Source of the DNA: Coptis chinensis | Lineage: Eukaryota; Streptophyta; Magnoliopsida; Ranunculales; Ranunculaceae | Assembly: GCA_015680905.1 (NCBI GenBank) | Contig: CM027380.1 | Location: 18,804,001 to 18,868,000, forward strand | Direction of reading: 5' to 3' | DNA: 64,000 nt | Shown here: positions 34,546-46,074 of the stretch, piece by piece | How the letters are laid out: the number at the start of each line of letters is the position of its first letter | Numbering within the stretch: position 1 is the first letter of the stretch | Translations under genes and position numbers: made by a program | The notes under the pieces: model-generated | What the model saw: only the letters and a program-made list of their open reading frames with translations | What the model was told of the DNA's origin: nothing | Database searches by the model: none

Positions 34546-35497
34546 TTGTTTCTTGAAATAATTCTGATATTCGGCATCAATGGTAATATCCTACCTTTTT
34601 CTCATTCATTTCATTTACTTCTTTATACATTGAGGTCAATGCATGCATAAGTAGGGGGAGGGTGTACTTGAGAAATGAATTTCGAAAATTAGTTTTCAAA
34701 AACAAAAGTATTTTTGTTTCTATATCAGTAGCATTAGAAAAATGAATTTTAATGATGAGTCTGGGATATATATTCTATACTGCTTAGTGTTGAGTTTGAT
34801 AGATAATTGATATTATTGATTTCATTACCGCTTAGACTATTTATTATGCTCGGACATAGTTCTTGTTGATAGAATTCTTTATCAAGGCACCACCATAATA
34901 CTTGGTCAGTTTTGTGTACTTTTGCTAGAAGAGAGATTTAAACCCCTAGTAAACTGGAAGTAGAATTTTTAGACTTAGCCCGTGAGACTTGAGCTTTATA
35001 TCCATTCTTTGGAGAGTTCTTATAAAAAATCCGAATCTTAGTGACTCATCATCTTTCAGTTCTTTATGTCGTTGTAATATAGTCTCATTATTCGTTGATT
35101 TGGTTAATCACAAAGTGACATCAACTGGGGAGATAGCCATTAGGTCTTGTAGTCTATTCAAAACAGAGTATCATACTGATAAGTCAAGTAGTAAACCCAT
35201 TCAGCCTTTATCCCACCTAGTAGGACCATCATATTAAACCATTTTGAGCCTTACAATAAGCCATTTTCTTCCAAAACCCTTTATCCTTTACCCAACTCCA
35301 GACAAGGAGTATAGCCAAAATCTTTATCAGCCACACCCATATGTTTCTGAGAATACGAGGGGCACAAGGAAGAAAAAAGACCACAAAAGGAAGATTATAA
35401 GGAAATATCAGAGAGATACAATGAAGTCCATCATTCTGTTCAAAGTGAAAGAAGCTAGTGGAAAACAAGCATATCCAGTACTAATCAAGGATATACC

Positions 35498-35542
<45 letters not shown>

Positions 35543-36431
35543 AGTTGAACATAATGGATGGAAAAGCTAAGACAAAGGAAGAATTTTCTCTGCAATAGAG
35601 AATTTGAAGAAATCTTCCAAAGAAAGAAGCAAAACCCTTAGTGTTTTTCAGAAACAACCTTAGAATCCTTTTTACCTTTCCTTCATAAACCAATACCCAA
35701 GCCAAGTTACAACCCATGACTTATCACTACAGTATGGTACGAAGTCTAGAATAGGTGAGAGGATGCTAAAGTGAAGGACCCGACACTTCATATGTGATTG
35801 ACATTCTTCCCATGAGACTACTTTCATTCAGAAGTCTGTTCTTCAAGGTAGTATGTGGGATGTTTGTATGCATTATTCTTTTCCTCACATACATGAGGTA
35901 AAATAGTAGACCATCTTCTGAGAGATTCTTTGTTGAGAGTATGACTAGTGAGGATTGAAAGTCGAGATTTATCTGTCTAAAGGTAAACTAGGGATTCCGT
36001 TTCTTGGATAGGAGAGTATAGAAAATTGACTAAGTACACACATAAGCCTTGACTAAGAATTTTTGTCAATTTTTACTATCTCCCATCATAATCTATGAGT
36101 CTTTGCAGCAATGTAGTTAGTAATGGAGACCGTCTGTTGGAGTAAGCACTAAGTGGGTAAGGAATTTCCCTCTCTTAAAAATATCATCATTCTTGAATAT
36201 GCTATTGATTGATTTTGTGGGTATATCACCTGAAAACCCTCATGAGACTATAACTCGTCCTTTTTGGGGAACTTAAAGGTTTAAAGCCTTGTTGCATATA
36301 GTAAATGCAATCGCGATGCCTGCGAAAATGAGTTAGGATTTTATTTTTGTTATTAGGATGTGATTTTGATCACTTATCTATTTTTTTTATCTTATTTGCT
36401 AAGAGACTAGCAAAAGGCTAGTTGGGAGTTG
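34546..36431 (+). mobile_element. Gypsy-H 3' noncoding region with a long T tract
   Basis: No recognised domain. A T run of about 36 bases at about 35500-35535 is followed by a short A run. Short frames here are low complexity. The region ends at GTTGGGAGTTG just before the 3' LTR. Confidence 0.7.
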
Positions 36432-38081
36432 TGATAAGTGCTCAAAAAGTGCTATTTAACCCTCGATTATGCCTTTTGTTTAGCCATCTTAGTAGACTAA
36501 TAGTGTTTGTAAGTTATGTTTTAAGATTCTACAGGTGAAAAAGAGAGTTTTGTAGAATATTAGAGAAAATGGGGTAAAACGAAGCAATTCGGAGCATTAA
36601 GGATCACATGGGAGGTCCGTGGACAATCATGGAGAAGGCCAAGGAATTGGAGCTATTAAAGATGCGACTTGGACCTATTTTAAAGTCTATTTGGAAGCCC
36701 AAGGCTAAAAGATTCGTTGCTTGGACCAAAGCCCGCAAAAGAGGATAGAAGGATAGAGCAGAAGAGAGAAAATCAGCTTATGCGTGCCCGGACGATGGAT
36801 CGAAAGGCCCAAACGTATTGACTACATCCGGGGCGATAGATCGAAAGGCCGAGACGCATTGATTAAGTCCGGGACGAATGAATAATGCGTCCGTGACGCA
36901 TGAATCGACAATCGTGTAGTCAATTCCTTCTCGGTTTTGAAAGACAAGTCGGACTCGAAGAAGTCCATTTGTATTAGGAAACAAATGACGGTTTGGAATG
37001 CTTCTAGAGCTCATTGTAACCCCTATAAATAGAGGACCTAAGTGCCTCATGTATTTTGCCAATTTACTTATATTCTTGTCTCCAGAACTTGAGGCAGAGA
37101 GAGATTAATAATAAAAGATCGGTTTTAACTAGCTGAGTCTTAATAAATTAGTCTTTCTAGTCTTATGTTCTTCGACTCTTCTTCTTCTCGTTCTTCGTGT
37201 TCTTCCTTCTATATGGAAGGCTAATCTTCTCCTTCAAGGGAGGAGATGAAGCCGGTGCTTAAGGTTTAATGATTCTTTTGGTTCATGGTGTTCTTCAATC
37301 AGGTTAGTTCTTTATATTTTTAGTTATTAGTTCCATTGCCCACACCAGGGGATGGAAGTATAGAATAGGGTTTATGTTTTGCAATATTAACATCATGCTA
37401 GTGTTCTTTACTTTTCTTCTAGTAGTGTAATTCTTTAGAGTTAGGGAAGTATTCTTTGTGTTGCCTTAGAAAGGGTAGCTCAGGGAGTGGCTGCCTAGGG
37501 GAAGTATTCTTTGTGTTTGCCTTAAGTGGTGATTCATTGAATGGCCGCCCTATTAGGAAGTACTCCTTGATGTTGCTCTTGGTAATACATTGAATGGCTG
37601 CTCGAGCTTACATAAAAGGAAAGAAGATATTAATAGCATAAACATAGGAATAACCTTAAGTAGAGTTAATTGTTAACGATGTTTCATCCAAGAGGGCATC
37701 GACACTCGCTCGATTGCCTAATTGTAGTATACTTATAAGAACAACCATGAAGCAGAAGGTCATAGATCAAAAGTATTGGTGGATTCTAATCTCTTGAATT
37801 CCCTCTTTTATAAATTCTCAATAGTTTAGTTAATTTAGTTTAGTTTAGCATTAGAATCTACAATCTCTACAATATTAGTTTTTAATCCCTCAAACCCCTT
37901 TTCCAGTCTTGTCCTTCACATAACATACACTTAAAAGTGGAACGATACCCTACTCATCCTTTACTTATTGAGGGATAATTAGGTTTTGATACGCTTCTAT
38001 TTGTTCAACGACCACATACATCTACATCATCTATCTACATCATTCATAAATCATCTAAACACACAAAAGGAGCGAGTGTCA
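36432..38081 (+). repeat. Gypsy-H 3' LTR
   Basis: A 1650-bp LTR with TATAAATA at about 37024-37031. It is nearly identical to the 5' LTR except at about 36780-36960, where differences pile up in and around the CG-containing palindromes. Confidence 0.9.
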
Positions 38082-38554
38082 CTGTGTTGTTTCGAAGAGG
38101 CACCACTCACCTATAAATAGTGGATGAATTTGGAGAGAAAGACACCAGATCACACAGAGTTCTGATCTTTCTCTTCTCCCCTTGTTCTTAGTCAAATACT
38201 ATGTTGTGTTCGCTGATTCTATAGAATTGAAGTGCTAGCTTTCTATAGAAGGAAATCTGTTCTATCTTAGGAGACAGTTTCTCATCAACCTTCAAGCACC
38301 GTGAGAGGTAAAATCTACCTTAAGGACATAGTGTATCTATACTAGGCTCGGATTTAACTAAGAAGTACAAGACACATACAAGACAAAAGGTTTGTATAGT
38401 TTGGTAATTGGTAAAGAGTAAGTACAATTAAATTGTATATTCCTAACAACTTAAGACAGATTTTCTTTTCTTCTTCTTCTTTACCGAACAGAATTTGTTT
38501 ATGTTTTTTTTTCTTGGTTTAAGGGAATAACAAAGTGTAGTTGTATTTCAGAAT

Positions 38555-39530
38555 ATGGCATCCCCACCAGTTACTCCTGTTGTTACTGTTCCTACTGTTG
38601 TTTCCCATTCTGTTCCTTATAAGGAGAAGCCTGAAATGTTCAATGGAACTGATTTCAAGCGCTGGCAATAGAAGATGCTCTTTTATCTGACCACCTTTAA
38701 CTTGGCAAGGTTTCTATGGGATAAGGCTCCTGATGTAAGCCCTGATGAAACCGACAAGGAGAAGGTTTTGGCCAAGGATGCTTGGTTTCATGCTGATTTC
38801 TTGTGTAGAAATTATGTCCTTAGTAGGTTGGCAGACTCATTATACAATGTGTATAATGTGTTCAAGACTGCTAAGAAACTTTGGGATTCGTTGGACAAGA
38901 AATACAAGAGTGAAGGAAATTCATAGTTGGCAGATTTCTTGATTTCAAAATGATGGATAGTAAGACCGTCATAAGCCAAGTCCAAGAACTTCAAGTAATC
39001 CTCCATGATGTCATTGCTGAAGGAATGGCCCTAGGAGAATCTTTCCAAGTGGCTGCTATAATTGAGAAATTACCACCATCTTGGAAGGATTTTAAGAACT
39101 ATCTTAAGCATAAACACAAAGATATGAATCTTGAAGAACTGATTATCCGTCTAAGGATAGAGGTAGATAACCGCCTATCTGAGAAGAAGGGCAAGGATCC
39201 CATCGTGGCAAAAGCCAATGTTGTGGAAGGATCAAGTGCTAAGGGAAAGAGGAAGCGCCAAGACAAAGCTCAAGACAAATAGAGTAGTACGCCTACTAAG
39301 TTCAAGGGCAAGTGCTACAACTGTGGGAAGGCTGGACATAAGGCAAGTGAAAGTCGCAAGCCAAAGAAGTACAAGAAGCAAAAGACTGAAGCAAATGTGA
39401 CAATGGACACGCTTTCTGATAATGTTAATAATATGAACCTATCTGTTGTGGTTTCTGAATGTCTCATGATTGGAAATGAAAGGGAATGGTTGGTGGATAC
39501 TGGGGCTACTCGCCATTCATTTTTCTAACA
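38555..39530 (+). pseudogene. Copia-A gag and protease start
   Basis: ATG at 38555 opens MASPPVTPVVTVPT, then KPEMFNGTDFKRWQ and an in-frame TAG at about 38670. The gag core continues [35 protein letters not shown], and a zinc knuckle CYNCGKAGHKASES in which the last C is replaced by S. The protease motif EWLVDTGATRHS is cut off at about 39526, where the sequence changes. Confidence 0.8.
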
Positions 39531-39747
39531 AAACTTTCAATATTCAACCAAAAAAATTCATTACTCAGCTCACACTTTCTGATAACCATAGATAAAACAC
39601 TTCTTCATATGTTCTAATACATAAAAAAATAAAAATAGAAAACTAGTAAACGAAATACATGAACTTATGTTGCAATTAAGCAAATTTTTTTAGAAGCAAA
39701 GCTTCGGCTTAAAGCCTTAGACCACAGATGCAGGAGGCTTAACCATT

Positions 39748-40085
39748 TCATTGACTTGCCAAAGATAAAATCTTTGATAGAAAGTGGTAGGTGATCAGAA
39801 TAGCCGAAGCTGTGGAGTACGGACCATACGTGAACCACGCTGGTGGATTCTTTTTAAGAACATCGTCAATAGTTTTTTTTAGCGAACTCCTCAGGTGTGA
39901 TAGGTTTCATGGTGTGTAACAGGGTGGTTCTTGAATGAATGACATCATTGAATGGTTTGTAAAGCTTCCACTCAGGCATCCGCTCATAGCTAGTTGTGGA
40001 AGTATTAGCTATATTTGTTCGTATTGCTCCAGGAACCACAGTAATTACATCGATTCCAAAAGTTCGCAGTTCACTTTCAGAAAGT
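39748..40085 (-). pseudogene. SDR-c: exon 3 with a frameshift
   Basis: The exon starts after an acceptor (ATTCTTAG) in phase with exon 2. It reads SELRTFGIDVITVVPGAI, SYERMPEWKLYKPF and TPEEFAKK, the conserved C-terminal part of AYR1-like reductases. A run of eight A (minus strand, about 39872-39880) shifts the frame. In the next frame the family C-terminus continues with NPPAWFTYGPYSTASA to a stop at 39748-39750. One extra A therefore disables it, unless it is a sequencing error in the homopolymer. Confidence 0.8.
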
Positions 40086-40368
40086 CTAAGAATATAAATC
40101 ATCTTTCGGCTAAATGACTGCAAAGATAAGCTATAGAATAGACAAATCAACACTTGACATAATGTCTGAAATAGATAAGATCCTAGTTTATGCAACCAGT
40201 TGACGAGACCTTAGAATAGACCTACTAATCCCAAAGGATTTACAAGTTGTATTAAAGCAGGATGAGATGCACAAGATACAATAGAGAGATGGTGATGTAT
40301 ATAAACAAAATAGATGTATTACAAATCTGTTGAGCTAAAGAAGAAACCAGGTGGTAAGCATTTAAAAC

Positions 40369-40528
40369 CTCAAACTGTCAATCAGGGAGTGAAAAGCAAC
40401 TTTGGAAGCAATGTAAGCACCCGCCCAGGGACCAGGTGCCAAAGCGCCAACACTTCCACTATTTACGATCTTTCCCTTTTTCCTAGTGACCATGTGAGGC
40501 ACCACAACCTGAATTAACCTCATTGGAC
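40369..40528 (-). CDS. SDR-c: exon 2 with intact catalytic residues
   Basis: A 160-bp exon between an acceptor (GTTTTATAG) and a donor (GAG followed by GTTTTAAA). It reads [36 protein letters not shown] and [12 protein letters not shown]. The Ser, Tyr and Lys of the S-Y-x3-K catalytic set are present (GSVGA and AYIASK). Intron phases on both sides fit SDR-a exon 1 and SDR-c exon 3. No exon 1 lies upstream; Copia-D occupies that position. Confidence 0.8.
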
Positions 40529-40670
40529 CTATAAAACAAAATGGGTAAATAAAAATGAAGGACTACACAACATCTGCAACAAGTTATACATTTAGTGACA
40601 GCTTTGTTTTGCATCATATAGTCTAAGCAACTTTGAGATTGACCACATATTTTCTCTTGATGTGATTTAA

Positions 40671-41067
40671 TGGGAGAAGAAAGAGAAGAGCATGGGTCGC
40701 GCCTTGGGCAACAAGGCCAAGTCGAGCGTGGGTCATGCTAAAAGTTTTGGAGGCCAACCAAGGCAAGAGCGCGGGGTCGCGCCTTGGGCAAGGATAATTG
40801 GAGCGCGGGGCGCGCCCTAGTTGGTTTTGACAGAGATTTGCCAGATTCGTATGTTTTCTATAAAAGAAAGTCTCCAATCCTTTTGAAAACTATAGACACG
40901 AATATGCACTCATGTTGTGCTATATAAACATCTTTGTAACATAAAAACAAAAAACCAACCAAGCAATAATATCTCTTTCTTCTCCCATGGACGTAGGTTG
41001 CCGCATTGGCACCGAACCACTATAAATCATTGTGCTTTGTCTCTTTAATTAGGTGTTTAATTCTACA
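40671..41067 (+). repeat. Copia-D 5' LTR
   Basis: 397 bp, with TATAAAAG at about 40859-40866. It carries three GC-rich repeats built on GAGCGCGGGTCGCGCCTTGG. Confidence 0.92.
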
Positions 41068-41108
41068 TGGAATTAGAGCGGAGCGCTTAATCTCTCTCTA
41101 AATCAATC

Positions 41109-42044
41109 TTGATAAACACAATACACTATGTCAGATCCAAATCCAAACCCAAAGTCTGCTTTGTTACAATAGAGACTGATTCTAATCCTGGTTGGAAGCA
41201 GTCATCAGTTCTCTTGAATGGAATGAACTATATACCTTGGTCTAGGGCGGTTTCGCTATCGCTTAGTGGAAAAAGGAAATTATGGTTCATTAATGGTGCA
41301 AAGGTGTGTCCTGCCATTGATGATGCCGAATATGAGAATTGGGTTTCCAATGATCAGCTTGTTCGATCTTGGTTACTCACTTCTATAAAGTCTACTATTG
41401 CTAGGATTTTTACTTTCTCTGATTCTGTGAAAGAGATGTGGGATTCAATTGAAGATTTATACGAAAATCAGAATAATTCTGCCCGTGTGTTTGAACTTCA
41501 ACTTGCAATCGGTGCTTTGCAACAAGGTGAGAAAACTTTTACAGAACACCTTGGGAATTTAAAGAAATTGTGGGATGAGTTAAACATATATCGTCCACAC
41601 ACCACTGATGCGAAGACTCTGTTGAAATGGGCTGAAGAGGATAAAATCTTCACAGTATTTCATAGTCTTAAACTAGAATATGAAAATCTGGAAAGCAACA
41701 TTCTAATGGAAAACACTCTTCCATCACTTGCTGCTGTTTGTGCAACTATTCAGAGGGGGGAAACAAGGAAGAAAACCATGAACTCCGAGGTAAAGTCCTC
41801 AATCTCTGAATCTACTGTATTACTTGCAGAAAATGATTTTCGAAAGAAGTCACAGGGATTTGAAAAGGGTAAGGGAAAAAGGGAACCGTCTCACTGTGAT
41901 CATTGTGGAAAGAACTGGCACACCAAGGATCGTTGTTGGGAATTATATCCACATCTTAAGAAGGAAAAGGAACTGTCCAAAAAGAGCATCTTTGTTGTTG
42001 CTTGCCGACATCAATGTCCAACTCAGATATTAGTCATCAGTTGA
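41109..42044 (+). CDS. Copia-D gag
   Basis: A 311-residue frame. The natural start is probably the ATG at 41129 (MSDPNPNPKS), which is in another frame and hits a TAG. The gag core reads VLLNGMNYIPWSRAVSLSLSG and LWDELNIYRPHTTDAKT, followed by a CCHC knuckle CDHCGKNWHTKDRC. It forms the virus-like particle. One shift near the start is the only clear damage. Confidence 0.82.
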   Translation: MINTIHYVRSKSKPKVCFVTIETDSNPGWKQSSVLLNGMNYIPWSRAVSLSLSGKRKLWFINGAKVCPAIDDAEYENWVSNDQLVRSWLLTSIKSTIARIFTFSDSVKEMWDSIEDLYENQNNSARVFELQLAIGALQQGEKTFTEHLGNLKKLWDELNIYRPHTTDAKTLLKWAEEDKIFTVFHSLKLEYENLESNILMENTLPSLAAVCATIQRGETRKKTMNSEVKSSISESTVLLAENDFRKKSQGFEKGKGKREPSHCDHCGKNWHTKDRCWELYPHLKKEKELSKKSIFVVACRHQCPTQILVIS

Positions 42045-42149
42045 GTCAAATTCTCTAACAACTCACTAAGTCCATGTCTTCTAGCAAAGGTCAGTTTGCC
42101 TCAACTCATGTGTCAGGTAATTTACATGCCTATTTTACTATGCCAGAAA

Positions 42150-43570
42150 ACAGTAACTCATGGATAATTGATTCAGGGGCTCTTGATCATATGGCTAATT
42201 GCCCCGCCTCTCGTCCATAATTTTGTGTCCAAAACTGAAAATCATAATATTTCCATAGCAAATGGTTCCACCGTTCCCATTCTAGGTAGTGGTCAAGTGA
42301 ATTTTTTTGATAAAAAACTCAAGAGTGATGCTCTAGTTGTTCCTTCATTCCCTGTTCAACTTCTATCTGTTGGAAAACTTACCAATTCTTTAAATTGTGA
42401 TGTCATTTTTTCTCCTAACTCTGTCGTCTTTCAGGATCGAAAGTCGAAGAGGACGATTGGTGAAGGAATTTATTCTAATGGACTCTATTTGTTGAAGTTG
42501 CATAAGAAGGAGTGTCAAGCTAGTAATTTACTTGAGAGTCGTATTTTGCATAAAAGACTTGGGCATCCATCTAGTCATGTCCTGTCAAATTTGTTTCCGC
42601 ATGTTTCTTTAAACTCTGATGATGTTTGTGATGTTTGTCAATTTTCTAAACAAACTCGTTTATCATTTCCAAACTCGAATTCTGTGTCAAATAAGTTGTT
42701 TGAGTTAATTCATTCTGATTTATGGGTACCTGCTCCTGTTAATTCTTATGATGGCTATAAGTATTTTGTGTTGTTCATTGATGATAAATCTCGTGCTACA
42801 TGGTTATATTTATTGAAATGAAAATCTGAGGTTGTGACTGTATTCAAGGATTTTCATACTATGATTACTAACTAGTTTGGTGCTAATGTCAAGACGTTTA
42901 GATTTGACAATGGCACTGAGTTTTGTAAATGTATGTTACCTGAGTATCTTTGTAGCCAGGGGATAATTTATCAAACTAGCTGTGTTGGCACACCTCAGCA
43001 TAATGGTGTGGCTGAAAGAAAGAACAGACACCTTTTGGAGACCGCTCGTGCTCTTATGTTGGGCATGAATGTTCCTAAGAACTATTGGTCTCATGGCATC
43101 TTTAACTGCTGCCTATTTGATTAATCATTTTCCCAGTCGGGTTCTTGGTTTTAAATCCCCATTGGAGGTGCTCAAAGCTAGGCCACTAGATCTCTCTCAT
43201 CTGCGAGTGTTTGGGTGTGTCTGTTATGCATCAGCAAGCTATTCATCGAGATAAATTTGATGCTCGGGCTACTCGATGTGTGTTTGTTGGTTATTCTACC
43301 ACACATAAAGGCTACATATGTTACAATCATGCGACAAGGAAACAGGTTGTCTTTCGTGATGTAAGATTTGTGGAATCTGAAGCTTTCTTTCATGATTCAG
43401 TTATGCCTGGGAATCGGTCCCAGGGGGAGTGTTTGGCAGATTTGGCACCTCTCCCAGCTGTTATTACGACTGATTTGGCACCTTTCCCAGCTGTTATTAC
43501 GGCTGATTTGGCTCCTCTCCTAGTAGTTGGCGAAGGCATTATTCCTGTCCCAATGGTTGGGCTCTACTGA
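42150..43570 (+). pseudogene. Copia-D protease and integrase
   Basis: SWIIDSGALDHMA is the protease motif at about 42160, followed by a shift. HKRLGHPSSHVLSNL and CDVCQFSKQTRLSF give the integrase zinc region. FELIHSDLWVPAPV and KYFVLFIDDKSRATW are core segments, then DNGTEFC and PQHNGVAERKNRHLLETA supply the second D and the E. Stops or shifts near 42205, 42820, 42873 and 43125 break it. Confidence 0.85.
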
Positions 43571-44772
43571 AGCAAGGGCACGCTCAGAGACTGAGTATAT
43601 TAAGGATGGGGCGCGCTCTGGTGCTTCTCTAGCTCCTCCAGTTTCTAGACAATCTGAAAGAGAGAGACGACCTCAAGTAACTCTCAAGGATTACTATAAA
43701 TCTGATAGAGAACGGCATCCTCCAGTGACTCACAGGAATTTTTATTCTTTGCATAATGTTACATATCCTCTACAAGAGTATATAACGTATGCCAATATCA
43801 CTTCATCTCATCATGCTTTCTTAAGTACAGTTGATGACGTGCAAGAACCCAAGAACTTTAGAGAAGCTAACTCTGGTCCAGTATGAAGAAAGGCGATGCA
43901 AGAAGAACTTCGTGCTCTAGACGAGAATAACACTTGGGATATTGTTATGCTACCGTATGGAAAGAAAACTCTTGATTGTCGGTGGGTGTTCAGAAACAAG
44001 TTCAACAATGATGGTTCCTTAGAGAGGTCTAAAGCTCGACTTGTTGCAAGGGCAATCACCCAAACTTACGGTCAGGACTACAAGGAGACTTTTGCACCAG
44101 TTGGAAAGATGAATATGTTTAGAGTTCTTTGTACCTCTAGCTGTGAATCAAGACTGGAAATTATTTCAGATGGATGTGACAAAGGCATTCTTACATAGAG
44201 ATCTTAAAGAAGAAGTGTATATGAGCATTCCACCTGGACATCCAAAGGAGACTAAGGTCGGATTAGTATGCAAGTTAAAAAAGGCTATCTATGGACTTAA
44301 ACAATCTCCACGAGCGTGGTATGCCAAGCTCAGTTATGTTCTAGCTATGACCGGCCTTAAGCGAAGTGATGCTGATCCTTCCTTATTTGTTAAATCTAGC
44401 AAGTCAGGCTTGGCTATTGTTCTTATTTATGTTGATGACATAGTTATCACAGGTGATAACCTTATCGAGATTTCTAAGCTCAATGAGTTACTGCACAAGA
44501 AGTTTGCCATCAAGGATTTGGGTATTATAAAGTACTTTCTTGGGATCGAAATTGCTTATTCAAAAAAGGGTATATTTCTAAATCAAAGAAAGTATGTGTT
44601 GGATATTTTGAGTGAAGCAGAAAAGCTGGGGGTAAAACCATCTGATTCTCCAACTGACAATGGAGCCAAGTTGGATAACATTGGTGCTCTTCTTACTGAC
44701 ATTGGTCAGTATTAGCGATTAGTTGGTAAACTAATATATTTAACTATTATCCGACCAGATATTTTTTATGCA
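43571..44772 (+). pseudogene. Copia-D reverse transcriptase
   Basis: The region begins with a diverged linker, then NTWDIVMLPYGKKTLDCRWVF, FQMDVTKAFLHRDLKEEVYM and AIYGLKQSPRAWYAKL. The catalytic box is intact in LIYVDDIVITGDN near 44430. FAIKDLGIIKYFLGIEI follows. Shifts near 43886, 44130 and 44715 interrupt the frame. Confidence 0.85.
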
Positions 44773-45381
44773 GTGAGCTTGGTTAGTCGTTTTATGCATG
44801 CTCTAAGGACTCCACATATGAATGCAGTTTCTAGAATACTGCAGTATCTGAAAGGGTCACCAGGCAGAGGTATTTGGATGCGGAAAAATGGGCATACATC
44901 TATTTCTACTTACACAGATGCTGATTGGGCAGGATGTCCAGTTGATCGGAGGTCTACTTCCGGTAATTGTACCTTTGTGGGAGGTAATTTAGTCACTTGG
45001 AAGAGCAAGAAACAGAATGTAGTGGCTCGTTCTAGTGCAGAAGCTGAGTACAGGGCTATGGCTTCCACCACCAGTGAAATCATATGGCTTCGCGCTCTTC
45101 TAAAGGATTTGTGTTTTGGGTTGCATCTGCTAACTACACTTTACTGTGATAATCAAGCTGATATGCACATTGCTGCAAATCCGGTGTTTCATGAGAGAAC
45201 TAAGCATATCGAAATTGACTGTCATTTTGTGCGTAAAAAAGTACAGGCTAACATTGTCACTACCTCCTTTGTTCGAAGTGACGAACAGCTTGCAGACATT
45301 TTTACCAAGGGACTTCCAGCTTCCAAGTTCCATGATATTCTCTCCAAGTTGGGTTCGCTGGATATCTTCGCACCAACTTGA
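44773..45381 (+). CDS. Copia-D RNase H, open frame
   Basis: A 202-residue frame with YTDADWAGCPVDRRSTSG, ARSSAEAEYRAMA, LYCDNQADMHIA and ERTKHIEIDCHFV. The acidic catalytic set is visible and the C-terminus is complete (DEQLADIFTKGLP), ending just before the polypurine tract. Confidence 0.88.
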   Translation: MSLVSRFMHALRTPHMNAVSRILQYLKGSPGRGIWMRKNGHTSISTYTDADWAGCPVDRRSTSGNCTFVGGNLVTWKSKKQNVVARSSAEAEYRAMASTTSEIIWLRALLKDLCFGLHLLTTLYCDNQADMHIAANPVFHERTKHIEIDCHFVRKKVQANIVTTSFVRSDEQLADIFTKGLPASKFHDILSKLGSLDIFAPT

Positions 45382-45390
45382 GGGGGAGTA

Positions 45391-45783
45391 TGGGAGAAGA
45401 AAGAGAAGAGCGCGGGTCGCGCCTTGGGCAAGGCCAAGTCGAGCGTGGGTCACGCTGAAAGTACTGGAGGCCGACCAAGGCAAGAGCATGGGTCGCGCCT
45501 TGAGCAAGGCTAATTGGAGCGCGGGGCGCGCCCTAGTCGGTTTTGATAGATATTTGCCAGATTCATATGTTTTCTATAAAGGAAAGTCTCCAATCCTTTT
45601 GGAAACTATAGACATGAATATACACTCATGTTGTGCTATATAAACATCTCTGTAACACAAAAACAAAAAACCAACCAAGCAATAATATCTCTTTCTTCTC
45701 CCATGGACGTAGGTCGCCGCATTGGCACCGAACCACTATAAATCATTGTGTTTTGTCTATTTAATTAGGTGTTTAATTCTACA
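45391..45783 (+). repeat. Copia-D 3' LTR
   Basis: 393 bp, about 95% like 40671-41067 by eye, with the same GC-rich repeats. Confidence 0.92.
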
Positions 45784-46074
45784 TATTCATATCTCTACCA
45801 ACTACAAAATTCCATTTAATCTCTTAACATGCTCTGAATGCCCTTTTAGAAACCTCTTGCACCAACCCACTCCTTTTGATGTTGCAATTACACATTAGTT
45901 TACATGTTCATCTTGATCGAATCTGTTTGTAACCTACAGAGGTTCCTAGTTACTTAGGGAACATTAATTAAAAAAAGAAACCATTTACAATTCAAGAGGT
46001 TCAGCACAAGGGTAGAAGTGGCTTGGTCAGATTGCCCCTTTTGACATGGAATATCACTTCCTAGAGAATATTCC
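45784..46074. other. Short flank right of Copia-D, no gene seen
   Basis: No match to the SDR exon 1 that might be expected here. AT-rich. Confidence 0.4.

Larger units (their letters stand above)
28428..38081 (+). mobile_element. Gypsy-H: Athila-type element with large internal deletions
   Basis: TSD CTGTG at 28423-28427 and 38082-38086. LTRs are 28428-30074 and 36432-38081, both starting TGATAAGTGC and ending GAGTGTCA. A primer site TGGTGCCGCTGCC lies at about 30077. Long LTRs, the gag type and the RT sequence (EHKSAIGWTIDDIKGISP) fit Athila. RT is cut before its catalytic box, and RNase H and integrase are absent, so it depends on other elements for movement. Confidence 0.9.
28091..39530 (+). 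mobile_element. Copia-A, second copy: 5' LTR and gag, truncated, with nested Athila
   Basis: The LTR starts TGTTAG at 28091 and ends CCTAACA at 38448. It is split at 28427/38082 by the Athila element. Internal sequence from 38449 leads into gag and the protease motif, then stops abruptly at about 39530 against unrelated DNA that precedes SDR-c. Integrase, RT, RNase H and the 3' LTR are missing. Confidence 0.85.
40671..45783 (+). mobile_element. Copia-D: full-length Ty1/copia retrotransposon
   Basis: LTRs at 40671-41067 and 45391-45783 start TGGGAGAAGA and end TTCTACA. A degenerate primer site TGGAATTAGAGC follows the 5' LTR, and the polypurine tract TTGAGGGGGAGTA precedes the 3' LTR. All copia domains can be read in order, with several shifts. 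The flanking 5-mers (TTTAA and TATTC) do not match, so the usual target duplication is missing. Confidence 0.9.

Noticed and set aside
35244..35717. Overlapping frames rich in Phe or Lys
   Set aside because: They come from the T/A homopolymer at 35500-35545.
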